64,000 nt of DNA from Hominenteromicrobium sp900549945 (GCA_902472305.1 CABRNK010000001.1:190020-254019); one strand, 5' to 3'; numbered from the stretch's first letter, positions 32,450 to 41,021 are shown. Notes: a model not told the origin generated them from the sequence alone. Translations and numbers: made by a program.

Positions 32450-33703
32450 ATGCAGGCTGAAGTTTTATCGGTCGGCACCGAGCTGCTGCTCGGCCAGACC
32501 GTCAATACCGACACGACGATCGTGGCGAAGGCGCTTTCGATGCTCGGCATCGACCTTCTGTACGCGGCGGTCGTCGGCGACAATGTGAAGCGGCTCGAAA
32601 AGGCCGTGCACGACGCGCTCGAGCGCAGCGATATTCTGATCACGACCGGTGGCCTCGGGCCAACCGGCGACGACCTGACGAAGGAGACCGTCGCGGCGGC
32701 GGCCGGCAAGGCGCTCGCCCTGCACGAGCCGAGCTATAAGCGGCTGATGGAGTATTTCGCGCGCGGCGGGCTGAGTGAAAACCAGATCAAGCAGGCGATG
32801 CTGCCCGAGGGCTGCACCGTTTTGCAGAACGACAACGGCACCGCGCCGGGCTGCGCGTTTCAGACGGCGGCGGGCAAGCTCGTCGTCATGCTGCCCGGCC
32901 CGCCTTCAGAGCTCGAGCCGATGCTGCAAAACTACGCCGTGCCGTATCTCGCGCAGTTCCAAAGCGCGGTGATCGCCTCGCACAGCGTCCACGTTTTCGG
33001 GCGCGGCGAGGCCGCCGTGGCCGAGATGATCGCCGACCTGACGGAGAACAGCAACCCGACCGCCGCGCCGTACGCGAAGGAGGGCGAGATGTTCGTCCGC
33101 GTTACGGCGAAGGCCGCGACGCAGGCGGAGGCGGACGCGCTCTGCGCGCCGGTGGTCGAGGAGATCCGCCGCCGCGTCGGCAGCTTCGTCTACAGCGTGG
33201 GCGTCGATTCGCTCGAGGCGCTCGTCGTCGATGCGCTGCGCGCAGTGGGCAAAACGCTCGCGACGGCGGAATCCTGCACGGGCGGCCTGCTCGCAAAGCG
33301 TATAACGGACGTCGCCGGCTCGTCCGACGTGTTCGAGATGGGCTGCGTCACCTACGCGAACCGCGTGAAGGAAAAGCTGCTCGGCGTGCCGCACGAAACG
33401 CTCGAGGCGCACGGCGCCGTGAGCGAGGAGACGGCCCGCGCGATGGCCGAGGGCATCGTGCGCGCGAGCGGGGCGGACATCGGCGTCGGCATCACGGGCA
33501 TCGCGGGCCCGGGCGGCGGCACGGCCGAAAAGCCGGTCGGTCTGGTCTATATCGCGCTCAGCGACGGAAAAAGCACGTGGGTCGCGAAGCGCCAGCCTGC
33601 GGGCCGCATGAAGTCGCGCGAGTGGCACCGCCACTGCGCGGCCTCGAAGGCGCTCGATATGGTGCGCCGTTATCTGGCCGGCCTGCCGGTCGACGAAGCG
33701 TGA
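32450..33703 (+). CDS. cinA: CinA family: competence/damage-inducible protein with NMN amidohydrolase domain
   Basis: The 417-residue protein has the N-terminal MoCF-like pyrophosphatase domain (AEVLSVGTELLLGQTVNTD, ITTGGLGPTGDDLTKE, MLPGPPSELEPML) and the C-terminal PncC nicotinamide-nucleotide amidase domain (ATAESCTGGLLAKRITDVAG, GCVTYANRVKEKLLGV, GVGITGIAGPGGG). In other bacteria it recycles NMN and ADP-ribose. ATG 32450 is preferred over 32444 because AGAGGG is only 3-4 nt from the earlier one and the family begins at MQAEVLSVG. Confidence 0.95.
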   Translation: MQAEVLSVGTELLLGQTVNTDTTIVAKALSMLGIDLLYAAVVGDNVKRLEKAVHDALERSDILITTGGLGPTGDDLTKETVAAAAGKALALHEPSYKRLMEYFARGGLSENQIKQAMLPEGCTVLQNDNGTAPGCAFQTAAGKLVVMLPGPPSELEPMLQNYAVPYLAQFQSAVIASHSVHVFGRGEAAVAEMIADLTENSNPTAAPYAKEGEMFVRVTAKAATQAEADALCAPVVEEIRRRVGSFVYSVGVDSLEALVVDALRAVGKTLATAESCTGGLLAKRITDVAGSSDVFEMGCVTYANRVKEKLLGVPHETLEAHGAVSEETARAMAEGIVRASGADIGVGITGIAGPGGGTAEKPVGLVYIALSDGKSTWVAKRQPAGRMKSREWHRHCAASKALDMVRRYLAGLPVDEA

Positions 33704-33737
33704 CCCGCAGCTGCGGGCGGAAAGGTAGGGAAAACAC

Positions 33738-34769
33738 ATGAAGCAGTACAGCAACGGGCAAATGCCGGATATGCGCCGCCGCGTGCAGGTGGTGGAGGAT
33801 GACCCCGAGCCCTCGGGCCGCAGAAAAAGCAGCGTGTGGCTGACGGTTCTTATCGTCGTATTCGCCGCTGTTTTCCTCGTTTCGGCCGGCGTGCTGATCT
33901 GGGAGATGGTCGTCAATCCGTTCATTGCGGACCAGAACGCCGAGGAGATTCAGGAGGTGTTCGTGGAGGCCGGCGGCGTTGCCGGAACGCCCGCGGAAAA
34001 CGAGACGGAGGGCGAGGCCGATGCGCGCCGCGTGGAGGCCATCGAAAAGCTGCAGGAGATCAACCCGGATATTTCCGGCTGGCTGCGGCTGGAAAACACG
34101 AACATCAACCAGCCGGTGCTTCTGCCGCCGGCGGATGACCCGGAGTATTACCTCTACCGCAACTACAAGAAAGAGGACACCAAGTACGGCAGCATCTTTC
34201 TCGACGCTTCTTCTCCGGTCGGCGCGGATAACCAGCTCCTGCACGGCCACAGCATGCAGGACGGGCGCATGTTCTGGAGCCTCATCAGCTTCGGTGACCC
34301 CGAGGTTGTGAAGAAAACGCCGGTGATTCAGTACGACACGTACAAGGAGGCCGGCGACTGGAAGATCGTCTCCGTGTTCAAGACGAACACGCTCGCTTCG
34401 CAGGGCAAGGTGTTCAACTATTTGCAGGGCGATTTCTCCTCGCCCGAGGAAAAGATGCAGTTTTATTACGACGTCATGAAGCGCAGCATGGTGGATACCG
34501 GCGTGGATCTGAACGAGGACGACCGCACGATCATGCTTTCCACCTGCTCGTATGAGTACGACAATTTCCGCACCGTCGTCATGGCCCGCAAGGTGCGCGA
34601 GGGCGAGGACGCGAACGTCGATACCGCGCAGATCAAGGCGAGCGAGAACCCGCTTTTCCCGGACGTGTGGTACGCTTCCGGCAGTGCGCCGGACTACTGG
34701 CCCGAGAAATTCGAGGACGCGCTCAAGGCCGGGAAAATCGACTGGTATACCGGGGATTTATATCAATAA
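33738..34769 (+). CDS. srtB: Class B sortase
   Basis: The 343-residue transpeptidase has a cytoplasmic N-tail, one transmembrane helix (about residues 33-56) and a sortase B domain. Landmarks are ISGWLRLENTNINQPVL, YYLYRNYKKEDTKYGSIFLD, the catalytic histidine in NQLLHGHSMQDGRMF, the catalytic cysteine in IMLSTCSYEYDNFRTVV and the arginine in ARKVR. Sortase B enzymes join surface proteins to peptidoglycan. No obvious sorting-signal substrate is encoded nearby, so the target is elsewhere. It ends the collinear run and is followed by a terminator. Confidence 0.94.
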   Translation: MKQYSNGQMPDMRRRVQVVEDDPEPSGRRKSSVWLTVLIVVFAAVFLVSAGVLIWEMVVNPFIADQNAEEIQEVFVEAGGVAGTPAENETEGEADARRVEAIEKLQEINPDISGWLRLENTNINQPVLLPPADDPEYYLYRNYKKEDTKYGSIFLDASSPVGADNQLLHGHSMQDGRMFWSLISFGDPEVVKKTPVIQYDTYKEAGDWKIVSVFKTNTLASQGKVFNYLQGDFSSPEEKMQFYYDVMKRSMVDTGVDLNEDDRTIMLSTCSYEYDNFRTVVMARKVREGEDANVDTAQIKASENPLFPDVWYASGSAPDYWPEKFEDALKAGKIDWYTGDLYQ

Positions 34770-34796
34770 ACGCTGAATCCGGAAGCGTACGCAAAT

Positions 34797-34837
34797 AAAA
34801 AAGGCACAGGCAGCATGCGCTGTTCTGTGCCCTTTTT
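34797..34837. terminator. Terminator after srtB, usable from both sides
   Basis: AAAAAGGCACAG and CTGTGCCCTTTTT form an imperfect hairpin flanked by A- and T-runs between converging srtB and the HAD gene. Confidence 0.85.
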
Positions 34838-34893
34838 GGCGTATTAAGGAGAACGGAGTGCCCCGCGGGGACTGCCGACAGCAGCGCGGCGGC

Positions 34894-35556
34894 TTACAGG
34901 ATCAGGCGGCGGAGTGCCCCGGCGTCGTCTGCGAGGTGGACGGCGCCGTTCTGCCGCAGCTCGTCTGCGCCGCGGAAGCCCCATGTGACACCCGCAGTCG
35001 GCATGCCGGTGTTCGCGCCGGTCTGCATATCGACGCCGCTGTCGCCGACATAGAGGCATTCCGCGGGCCGCACGCCGAGCGCTTCGCAGATCTCGAACAC
35101 GGCGGCCGGGTCCGGCTTTTTGGGGACGCCCGCCCGCTGCCCGTGCACAATATCGAACAGGCCGGGGAAAAGCGCGCCCGCGATGAAGCGGGTCATGTTG
35201 TCCGGCTTATTGGAGAGCACGGCGGTTTTGACCCCGGCATCGCGCACATCGCGCAGCAGCGCCGGAATGCCGGGGTACGGCGCGACAAGGCGCGTCGGGT
35301 CGCTCTCGTACAGCGCGTCGTACGTGGCGCGCAGCGCCTGCACGTCTGCCTCCGTATACGGCTGCGCCGATACCGCATCGAGCATGCGGCGCATCAGCAC
35401 GTCCGCTCCGTTGCCGACAAGCCGGCGGTAGCGCTCGGTTTCGATCTCCGGATACCCGTGCGCCTTGAGCGCGGCGTTGCCGAAGCCCGCGATCGACGCG
35501 AGCGTGTCGGCGACCGTGCCGTCCATATCAAAAATTACAGCTTTTACCTTGGCCAT
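34894..35556 (-). CDS. HAD-superfamily phosphatase (Gph/PGP-like)
   Basis: The 220-residue hydrolase has HAD motif I VKAVIFDMDGTVADT, an alpha-helical cap, motif II VLSNKPDNMT, motif III lysine in GVPKKPDPAAV and motif IV CLYVGDSGVDMQTG. It is closest to phosphoglycolate-phosphatase-like enzymes; the substrate is not certain. GAGGG lies before the ATG at 35556. The gene is divergent from the ECF S component. Confidence 0.9.
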   Translation of the reverse strand: MAKVKAVIFDMDGTVADTLASIAGFGNAALKAHGYPEIETERYRRLVGNGADVLMRRMLDAVSAQPYTEADVQALRATYDALYESDPTRLVAPYPGIPALLRDVRDAGVKTAVLSNKPDNMTRFIAGALFPGLFDIVHGQRAGVPKKPDPAAVFEICEALGVRPAECLYVGDSGVDMQTGANTGMPTAGVTWGFRGADELRQNGAVHLADDAGALRRLIL

Positions 35557-35635
35557 AGGATCATCCCTCTGCTTTGTCTGCCTGCCGCGCGATGTGCGGC
35601 GGGCGCTATTTCGGCGGCTCTGGCCCGCAGTTTTC

Positions 35636-35664
35636 AGTATACCGTGTTTGCCGCGGTTTTGCAA
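35636..35664 (-). promoter_or_regulatory. Sigma-A promoter of the HAD phosphatase gene
   Basis: Minus-strand TTGCAA (35664-35659), a 17-nt spacer and TATACT (35641-35636). Confidence 0.85.
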
Positions 35665-35706
35665 CTTTAAAAAATCTGACCTTAAATAAAAAACAAAAAC
35701 TGGGTA

Positions 35707-35735
35707 TTGAGAGCAGACCAGATGCGTGCTATACT
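35707..35735 (+). promoter_or_regulatory. Sigma-A promoter of the orphan ECF S gene
   Basis: TTGAGA (35707-35712), a 17-nt spacer and TATACT (35730-35735). Confidence 0.85.
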
Positions 35736-35744
35736 GAGCAAAAC

Positions 35745-35870
35745 CGAAAGAGCGGCGCGGCGCGCAGCGGAATGCGCGCCGAAGCGTTGCGCGGCCGGCC
35801 TGCGGCGGTAGGATGCAGTGCGCCGCTGCCCCTGCGCGTCAGGGGACGGTAAACCAAAGGAAATGGGGTA
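35745..35870 (+). ncRNA. Structured 5' leader, candidate riboswitch or attenuator of unknown class
   Basis: Between the promoter and the S-component ATG are three successive GC-rich hairpins: GGCGCGCA with TGCGCGCC, GCGGCG with CGCCGC (loop GTAGGATGCAGTG) and CCCCTG with CAGGGG. They are followed by ACGGTAAACC and the ribosome site AAAGGAAATGGGG. CCCC of the third hairpin could instead pair with GGGG beside the ribosome site. It does not match the TPP, FMN, B12, SAM or THF patterns I know. Confidence 0.45.
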
Positions 35871-35876
35871 TAAAAA

Positions 35877-36455
35877 ATGAAAAACAGAGGCTCGATTTAC
35901 AGGGTTGTCACGGTGGGCCTGCTCGGCGCGCTCGTGTTCGTGTCGAATTACCTGAGCTTTCCGATCCCGGTGCCGGTGGGCGATATCTCCCGCGTACACC
36001 TCGGCAACGTGTTCTGTCTTTTGTCCGGCTTTGTGATGGGACCGGTCGGCGGCGGGCTGGCGTCCGGCATCGGCGCGATGCTGTACGACCTGACAAACCC
36101 GGCGTATGTCGCCTCCGCGCCGTTCACGTTCCTCTTTAAATTCCTGCTGGCCTTTGTGTGCGGTGTGATCGCGTTCAAGGGCAGGCTCTCCGGCAGCATG
36201 CTCGGCGAATGCAAAATTTCCACGCCGCGCTATTTTGCGGCGGCGGTGGCCGGCAGCGTGACGTACATCGTGCTGTACCTCGCGAAGTCGTTTGTTTCGG
36301 CTCTGCTCGCGGGCAGTGCGCCGGAGGCGGCGGGCATCGCGCTCGTCACAAAGCTCGCGACGAGCAGCGTGAACGCTGTGCTGGCGGTCGTTATCTCCGT
36401 GCCGCTCGCGGCCATCATCAAAAAGGCGCTCAAGAGCGCGAAGCTCACGGCTTAA
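35877..36455 (+). CDS. ECF transporter S component, substrate unknown
   Basis: The 192-residue membrane protein has about six transmembrane helices and the S-component pattern VHLGNVFCLLSGFVMGPVGG then GLASGIGAMLYDLTNPAY, resembling the PF07155/riboflavin-pantothenate-like group. There are no A, A' or T genes beside it, so it must share an energising module encoded elsewhere; the dedicated Trp module at 2.2-5.2 kb is less likely. The substrate, probably a vitamin or precursor, is likely what the leader RNA senses, if that is a riboswitch. The start follows AAAGGAAATGGGG. Confidence 0.82.
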   Translation: MKNRGSIYRVVTVGLLGALVFVSNYLSFPIPVPVGDISRVHLGNVFCLLSGFVMGPVGGGLASGIGAMLYDLTNPAYVASAPFTFLFKFLLAFVCGVIAFKGRLSGSMLGECKISTPRYFAAAVAGSVTYIVLYLAKSFVSALLAGSAPEAAGIALVTKLATSSVNAVLAVVISVPLAAIIKKALKSAKLTA

Positions 36456-36478
36456 ACGCCTGAAAATTCAATTCTAGG

Positions 36479-36517
36479 GCCGCCGGGCATGCAGCTGTGT
36501 ATGCCGGCGGCTCTTTT
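36479..36517 (+). terminator. Terminator after the ECF S gene
   Basis: GCCGCCGGGCAT and ATGCCGGCGGC pair with one bulged G, followed by TCTTTT. Confidence 0.85.
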
Positions 36518-36583
36518 GCTATAGGTGCGGCGGAATGACCGCGGGCCGGAAAATCTGCGGCAAAAACAAGGCAAAGCGCAGCG

Positions 36584-36636
36584 CGTGAACGCCAGTGAAG
36601 GCGCTTCGCGTGAACGGTCTGTGAAGGCGCTTCGCG
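36584..36636. repeat. Two copies of a 26-bp repeat with internal palindrome
   Basis: GTGAAGGCGCTTCGCG occurs at 36595-36610 and 36621-36636, each preceded by a GTGAACG-type stretch, giving a 26-bp period. Each unit contains the palindrome GAAGGCGCTTC-like hairpin. It lies in the 330-bp gap before the HtrA gene; the purpose is unknown. Confidence 0.7.
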
Positions 36637-36735
36637 CAGATTTCTTTAATTTGTCATGAAAAAGTCCGACATGCTTCACACGAAATTCACATAAGATCGA
36701 GATAATAGAATCAACCCGAAGGGGAAAAATAAAGG

Positions 36736-36764
36736 TTGAAAAATCCTTCGGAATATGGTATTAT
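36736..36764 (+). promoter_or_regulatory. Extended -10 sigma-A promoter of the HtrA gene
   Basis: TTGAAA (36736-36741), a 17-nt spacer ending TGG and TATTAT (36759-36764). It is 19 nt before the ATG, so the leader is almost absent. Confidence 0.85.
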
Positions 36765-36783
36765 GTGAAAGGAGTAAGGAATC

Positions 36784-38193
36784 ATGAGCGATAATCATGA
36801 GAATTTTCAGGACGGCTTTCATACCGCCCAAAATCCTGACTCGGCAGGAACGCAGAAAACCGCAGAAACGCCGTATGCGTACGGCAGCACATACAGCGCA
36901 GGCTCCAGCCAGCAGAATGTACCGCAGACCTACACGTGGAGCGCCCAGAGCGGGCCGTACCACACGGGCGGTGTTCCGGGCGGTGTCATGCCGCCGGCGC
37001 CGCATAAAAAGCGCGGCGCGCCGTTTGGCGTAAAGCTGCTGTCAGTTGTTCTCTGCTGTGTGCTGGTCTCCGCGGCGACGCTCGGCACCTTTGTGCTGTT
37101 GATCCAGAACGGCGTCATCGGCATCGAATCGAAGGGCGACAACGCACTCTTTACGATTTCACGCGTGGTAAACAGCGAGCCGGAGGAATCCGGGTCGGTT
37201 TCCGCGCTGAGCGAGCAGGATATCGCCGAAAAGCTGATCCCGTCTGTCGTGTGCATCCAGAACTATCAGGTCACGCAGCAGTACGGCTTTATGCAGACGG
37301 ATACGGAGAACAGCGATGTTTCCCCCGCTGGCGAAGGCTCCGGCATCATTTTCAGCGAGGACGGCTACATCGTCACGAACGCGCATGTGGTCGACGGCGC
37401 GACGTCTCTGAAGGCCATCCTTTCCGATGGCACAACGTATGAGGCGGAGCTGGTCGGCAGCGATACGCTGACAGACCTCGCGGTCCTGAAGATCGACGCG
37501 ACCGGCTTGCAGGCGGCAGAGTTCGGCTCTTCCGAGGATCTGCGCGTGGCGGATCAGGTGATGGCGATCGGCAACCCGGGCGGCTATCAGCTTAACTCCA
37601 GCGTGACGATCGGTTACGTTTCCGCGCTGAACCGCGCGATCACAAACAGCTCCACGGGCTATACGATGGAGTACATCCAGACCGATGCGGCGATCAACCC
37701 CGGCAACTCCGGCGGCGCGCTCGTCAACCAGTACGGTCAGGTTGTCGGCATCAACTCCGCGAAGATCAGCGCCACAGGCTATGAGGGCCTCGGCTTTGCA
37801 ATTCCGGCGGAGACGGCGCAGCCCGTTATTTCCGACCTGATCGAGTACGGTTATGTCAAGGACAGAGCAATGCTCGGTATCTCGGGCCAGTTTATCGACA
37901 GCCTCACGGGCCGCTTCTACGGCCTGCCGCAGGGCGAATATGTTGGCGCGCTAAATTCCGCAGAGGCACAGGCCTCCGGCTTGCAGGTGGGCGACGTGAT
38001 CACCGCGATCGACGGCACAGAGCTCACGAGCGAGACGGTTCTCCGCTCGGCGATCAATGCAAAGAAGCCGGGCGAAACGGTAGAGCTCACGGTCTACCGC
38101 CCGTCCTCCAATCAGACGGTGACGGTTACGCTGACGCTTTCTGAAACGACGGAGAGCGCTACGACCGCACAGGCGCAGGATTCGGCCGGATAA
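36784..38193 (+). CDS. HtrA/DegP-family membrane-anchored serine protease
   Basis: The 469-residue protease has a long disordered Gln/Ser/Pro-rich cytoplasmic N-tail (about 80 residues), one transmembrane helix (about 85-110), a trypsin-like domain and one PDZ domain. The catalytic triad is His in GYIVTNAHVVDGATS, Asp in DTLTDLAVLKID and Ser in INPGNSGGALVNQYG. It degrades or refolds damaged proteins outside the membrane, and homologs are envelope-stress induced. The PDZ domain (about 365-450) includes SAEAQASGLQVGDVITAIDG. AAAGGAG precedes the ATG. Confidence 0.95.
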   Translation: MSDNHENFQDGFHTAQNPDSAGTQKTAETPYAYGSTYSAGSSQQNVPQTYTWSAQSGPYHTGGVPGGVMPPAPHKKRGAPFGVKLLSVVLCCVLVSAATLGTFVLLIQNGVIGIESKGDNALFTISRVVNSEPEESGSVSALSEQDIAEKLIPSVVCIQNYQVTQQYGFMQTDTENSDVSPAGEGSGIIFSEDGYIVTNAHVVDGATSLKAILSDGTTYEAELVGSDTLTDLAVLKIDATGLQAAEFGSSEDLRVADQVMAIGNPGGYQLNSSVTIGYVSALNRAITNSSTGYTMEYIQTDAAINPGNSGGALVNQYGQVVGINSAKISATGYEGLGFAIPAETAQPVISDLIEYGYVKDRAMLGISGQFIDSLTGRFYGLPQGEYVGALNSAEAQASGLQVGDVITAIDGTELTSETVLRSAINAKKPGETVELTVYRPSSNQTVTVTLTLSETTESATTAQAQDSAG

Positions 38194-38254
38194 GGCCGCA
38201 GGCGGAACACTTAATTTTGAGTACGAGTCTTTTTCATAAATCTCCTTTTTCAAG

Positions 38255-38287
38255 CAACGAAGCCCGGGTTTATCCCGGGCTTCGTTG
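38255..38287 (+). terminator. Perfect 14-bp inverted repeat, probable terminator
   Basis: CAACGAAGCCCGGG pairs with CCCGGGCTTCGTTG over a 5-nt loop. The T-run is poor (CGCTTT), so termination may rely on the stem. Confidence 0.65.
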
Positions 38288-38398
38288 CGCTTTCCGGCAA
38301 AGGGAAGGGCTGCGCGAGGGGCACTGGAAAATGGACGCACCGCCGGTGCGGCACTGAGGGGCGCGCGGCTTTTTTTGAGAGTGCCGGGCGGCAAATAA

Positions 38399-38446
38399 AA
38401 ACAGGCTTTCCGAGGCGCTGTGCGCGGAAAGCCTGTTTCATTTTTA
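38399..38446. terminator. Bidirectional terminator
   Basis: AAACAGGCTTTCCG pairs with CGGAAAGCCTGTTT, then TCATTTTT on the plus strand; an A-run flanks the other side. It separates the HtrA gene from the converging kinase gene. Confidence 0.88.
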
Positions 38447-38475
38447 TCGGTGCAGCATCTGCTCGGCCGGGCGGC

Positions 38476-39567
38476 TCAGAGATATGCCGATACGGCCGCC
38501 GCCATGCCGTCCCACTGGGCTTCCATTTCCTCAACGAGGCGGAACTGGTTGCGCGCGCGGTCGAGGTTGTGCCGCGGGTAGGCGGTCTTGAAGTAGACGT
38601 CGCCGTTCAGGTAATCGGCGAGGAAACGCATGCCTGTCTCGAGCGTCATCAGCTTGGCGCCGACGGGCAGGGTGCGGATTTCGGTTTCGGTCAGCGCGCC
38701 GCCGGCGCCGCGGAAAAAGCCCGCGGTATAGGCTTCAAACAGCGCGAGGCTGAAATGCACCTTTGTGAGGTCGGTTTCGTCCTCGGCCGCCGTGGAAGCG
38801 CCCGCACGGATGGAATCGCCGAAGTCGAAGGCCGTGAGGCCGGGCATCACGGTGTCGAGATCGATGACGCAGACGGCCCGGCCGGTGCGGTTGTCGATCA
38901 GCACATTGCTCATCTTTGTGTCGTTGTGCGTGACCTTGAGCGGCAGCGCGCCCTGCGCGAGCAGGTCCGTCAGCACTGCGCAGTCGGCCTCGCGCGCCCG
39001 CGCGAACGCGAGCTCCGCGGCGACCGTTTGCACCCGGCCGGCCTTATCGAGCGCGGCGGCCTCCATGAGCTGGCGAAAGCGCGCGGGCGTGTCGTGAAAA
39101 TGCGGGATCGTTTCGTACAGCGTTTCGGCCGGGTAATCCGCGAGCATGCGCTGGAAAGCGCCGAAGGCCGCGCCGGATTCCGCGAGCATTTCAGGCGAGG
39201 CGGCGCTCTCAAAGGCCGTGGTGCCCTGAATGTTCAGCGTTGCGCGCCAGTAATGCCCGCCGCTGTCGATATACCAGTCGGCGCCGTCCGCCGTTTTGAG
39301 CACGGTCAGCGTGCCGCGGGCGGGGTCGCCGCCCTGCGCCTTGAGCTTGCCCGCGACGAAGCGCGTGACGCCGAGCATATTCTCCATGAGCTTGTCCGGG
39401 CGCGGAAAAACAAACTTGTTGATGCGCTGGAGGACGTATTCGCCGCCCGCGCACAGGACAAGATAGGTGTCGTTGATGTGTCCGTTGCCGTACGGGGCGA
39501 TGGACAGAATTTCGCTGCCGAAATCATACGCCGCGGCGGCCTCGCTGTATAAGGGTTCGCTTTTCAT
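38476..39567 (-). CDS. Aminoglycoside-phosphotransferase-fold kinase, N-acetylhexosamine 1-kinase-like
   Basis: The 363-residue kinase has a glycine-rich N-lobe (SIAPYGNGHINDTYLV), the catalytic-loop motif LKVTHNDTKMSNVLID (catalytic Asp) and the metal-binding motif VCVIDLDTVMPGLTAFDFGD. HNDTK followed by IDLDT is characteristic of NahK-type sugar 1-kinases, which phosphorylate GlcNAc/GalNAc in mucin-sugar use. Choline-kinase-like or other small-molecule specificity cannot be ruled out. GAAAGGAAG precedes the ATG. It is 44 bp after the sensor kinase-like gene, so they share a transcript. Confidence 0.82.
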   Translation of the reverse strand: MKSEPLYSEAAAAYDFGSEILSIAPYGNGHINDTYLVLCAGGEYVLQRINKFVFPRPDKLMENMLGVTRFVAGKLKAQGGDPARGTLTVLKTADGADWYIDSGGHYWRATLNIQGTTAFESAASPEMLAESGAAFGAFQRMLADYPAETLYETIPHFHDTPARFRQLMEAAALDKAGRVQTVAAELAFARAREADCAVLTDLLAQGALPLKVTHNDTKMSNVLIDNRTGRAVCVIDLDTVMPGLTAFDFGDSIRAGASTAAEDETDLTKVHFSLALFEAYTAGFFRGAGGALTETEIRTLPVGAKLMTLETGMRFLADYLNGDVYFKTAYPRHNLDRARNQFRLVEEMEAQWDGMAAAVSAYL

Positions 39568-39611
39568 GGGCGATCGCTTCCTTTCAAAATAGATTTTCAA
39601 CCGAAAGGCGC

Positions 39612-40898
39612 TCAGTTGTTGACAACGATGCGCAGGATCTCCGAACCGCCGGCGGCGCTGCGGTTCATCGTGCCGCTTGTGCGTGCGATGATGCCGCGGA
39701 CGGTCTCGAGCTGCGGCGCATCCTCTTCGGCCTTCGGCTCGAGCAGTGAGGCGGCCCACACATTGAAGGACTGCGCGTTCAGCGCCCGGCGCTTCTTTTT
39801 CTGCGGCGGCGCGGAGTAGACGGCCTCAAATGTGATGCGGCCCTCGAGGGGCGTCACGGTCATGCGCACGAGCTTGTCGTCCGTATCGGCGGCGCCGGCG
39901 CGGTCGATGGCATACACGAGCGCGTCGTTGAGGATGACGCAGAATTCGATCGTTTTCAGCCGCGCGGCGCCGAGCTCGACATTGCTCTCGAGGCGGATGC
40001 CGCAGTGCTTCGCATACGCGGCGTTTGCGGCAACGACCGCGTTGATATACGGGTTCTCGCTGTAGCGGTCGAGCAGCGGGTCGCGCAGGTCGCCCTCGTC
40101 GGCGATCGTGGTGCGGATGGTCTCGAGATCGCCGTGGCGCGCGGCCTCGGTGATCTCGCCGAGGATGAAGCGGTGGTGGTCGCGGGCGGTCTGCGCGTTT
40201 GTCACGCTGCCGACCATCGCGTTGAAGTAGTTGGCCTCGGCCTGCATCAGCGCGCTGCGGAAATCGGCGGTGCAGGCGCGTTCCTTATACTTCACCGCGT
40301 TGTAGGCGGCGCGCACGGTGAACGCGATGAAAAGGTAGAAAAGCACCGCGGAGAAAAAGCGCGGCGCATAGGCTTCGACGCCGAAAAGCCCGAGCAGGCT
40401 GCCATTTGCGAGGAAGAGGCAGAAGAGCTGCGCGCAGCACAGGCCGATGGAGAGCACCGAGGGGCCGCGGTCCGCAAAATACTGGAAGGGCCGCACAAAC
40501 GTGATCAGCGAGAGGAACGAGAAGAAAAGATAGAGCACAATGCCGATCACGACGGCGGGAAAGCCGCCGGCGCCGAACGGCAGCACGCCGAGAAAGTATT
40601 CCGTGAAGGCGGAAAGGAAGCTGTAGTTGCACACGAGGAGTATGGCGACAAAGAGCTTCTGCGCGATATTGTTCGTATAAAGGAAAACCGAGGCGGCGAG
40701 CAGGAGAAACACGTTCATCCCGTTGCCGATCTGCCCGGATACGTCGTTGAAGGCGGGCGAGAGCAGGAGGTTTAAAAGCAGCGACAGCACATAGGCCGCA
40801 CCGGAAGCGATCAGGCTGGTCGCCATCCGGAAGCGTCCGTTCAAAATGGTGAGAAATAAAAGGGTGTTGCACAGGAAAACGACGGGAAGGCAAAGCAT
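39612..40898 (-). CDS. Orphan membrane sensor resembling AgrC-type GHKL histidine kinases, degenerate ATPase domain
   Basis: The 428-residue product has six or seven N-terminal transmembrane helices (to about residue 215), a coiled dimerisation helix with ARDHHRFILGEI (a His at the HPK10 position), then a GHKL-like region where NPYINAVVAANAAYAKHC and CVILNDALVYAIDRA align with the N-box. Clear G1/G2 glycine motifs are missing, so ATP binding may be lost. No response regulator gene is adjacent. The downstream sugar-kinase gene is probably co-transcribed. AAGGAG precedes the ATG and a good promoter lies at 40993-41021. Confidence 0.7.
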   Translation of the reverse strand: MLCLPVVFLCNTLLFLTILNGRFRMATSLIASGAAYVLSLLLNLLLSPAFNDVSGQIGNGMNVFLLLAASVFLYTNNIAQKLFVAILLVCNYSFLSAFTEYFLGVLPFGAGGFPAVVIGIVLYLFFSFLSLITFVRPFQYFADRGPSVLSIGLCCAQLFCLFLANGSLLGLFGVEAYAPRFFSAVLFYLFIAFTVRAAYNAVKYKERACTADFRSALMQAEANYFNAMVGSVTNAQTARDHHRFILGEITEAARHGDLETIRTTIADEGDLRDPLLDRYSENPYINAVVAANAAYAKHCGIRLESNVELGAARLKTIEFCVILNDALVYAIDRAGAADTDDKLVRMTVTPLEGRITFEAVYSAPPQKKKRRALNAQSFNVWAASLLEPKAEEDAPQLETVRGIIARTSGTMNRSAAGGSEILRIVVNN

Positions 40899-40992
40899 GG
40901 CGCACGCTCCTTATGGTTATGATCCCCGGAAATTGGGGGCGATGCCGTGAAAACGGCCCTTGTTTTGTAAAAATGTACAGAATATATGCTTC

Positions 40993-41021
40993 ATTATACC
41001 ATAACCCTCTGCGGCTTTCAA
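40993..41021 (-). promoter_or_regulatory. Sigma-A promoter of the sensor/sugar-kinase pair
   Basis: Minus-strand TTGAAA (41021-41016), a 17-nt spacer ending TGG and TATAAT (40998-40993). Confidence 0.88.
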
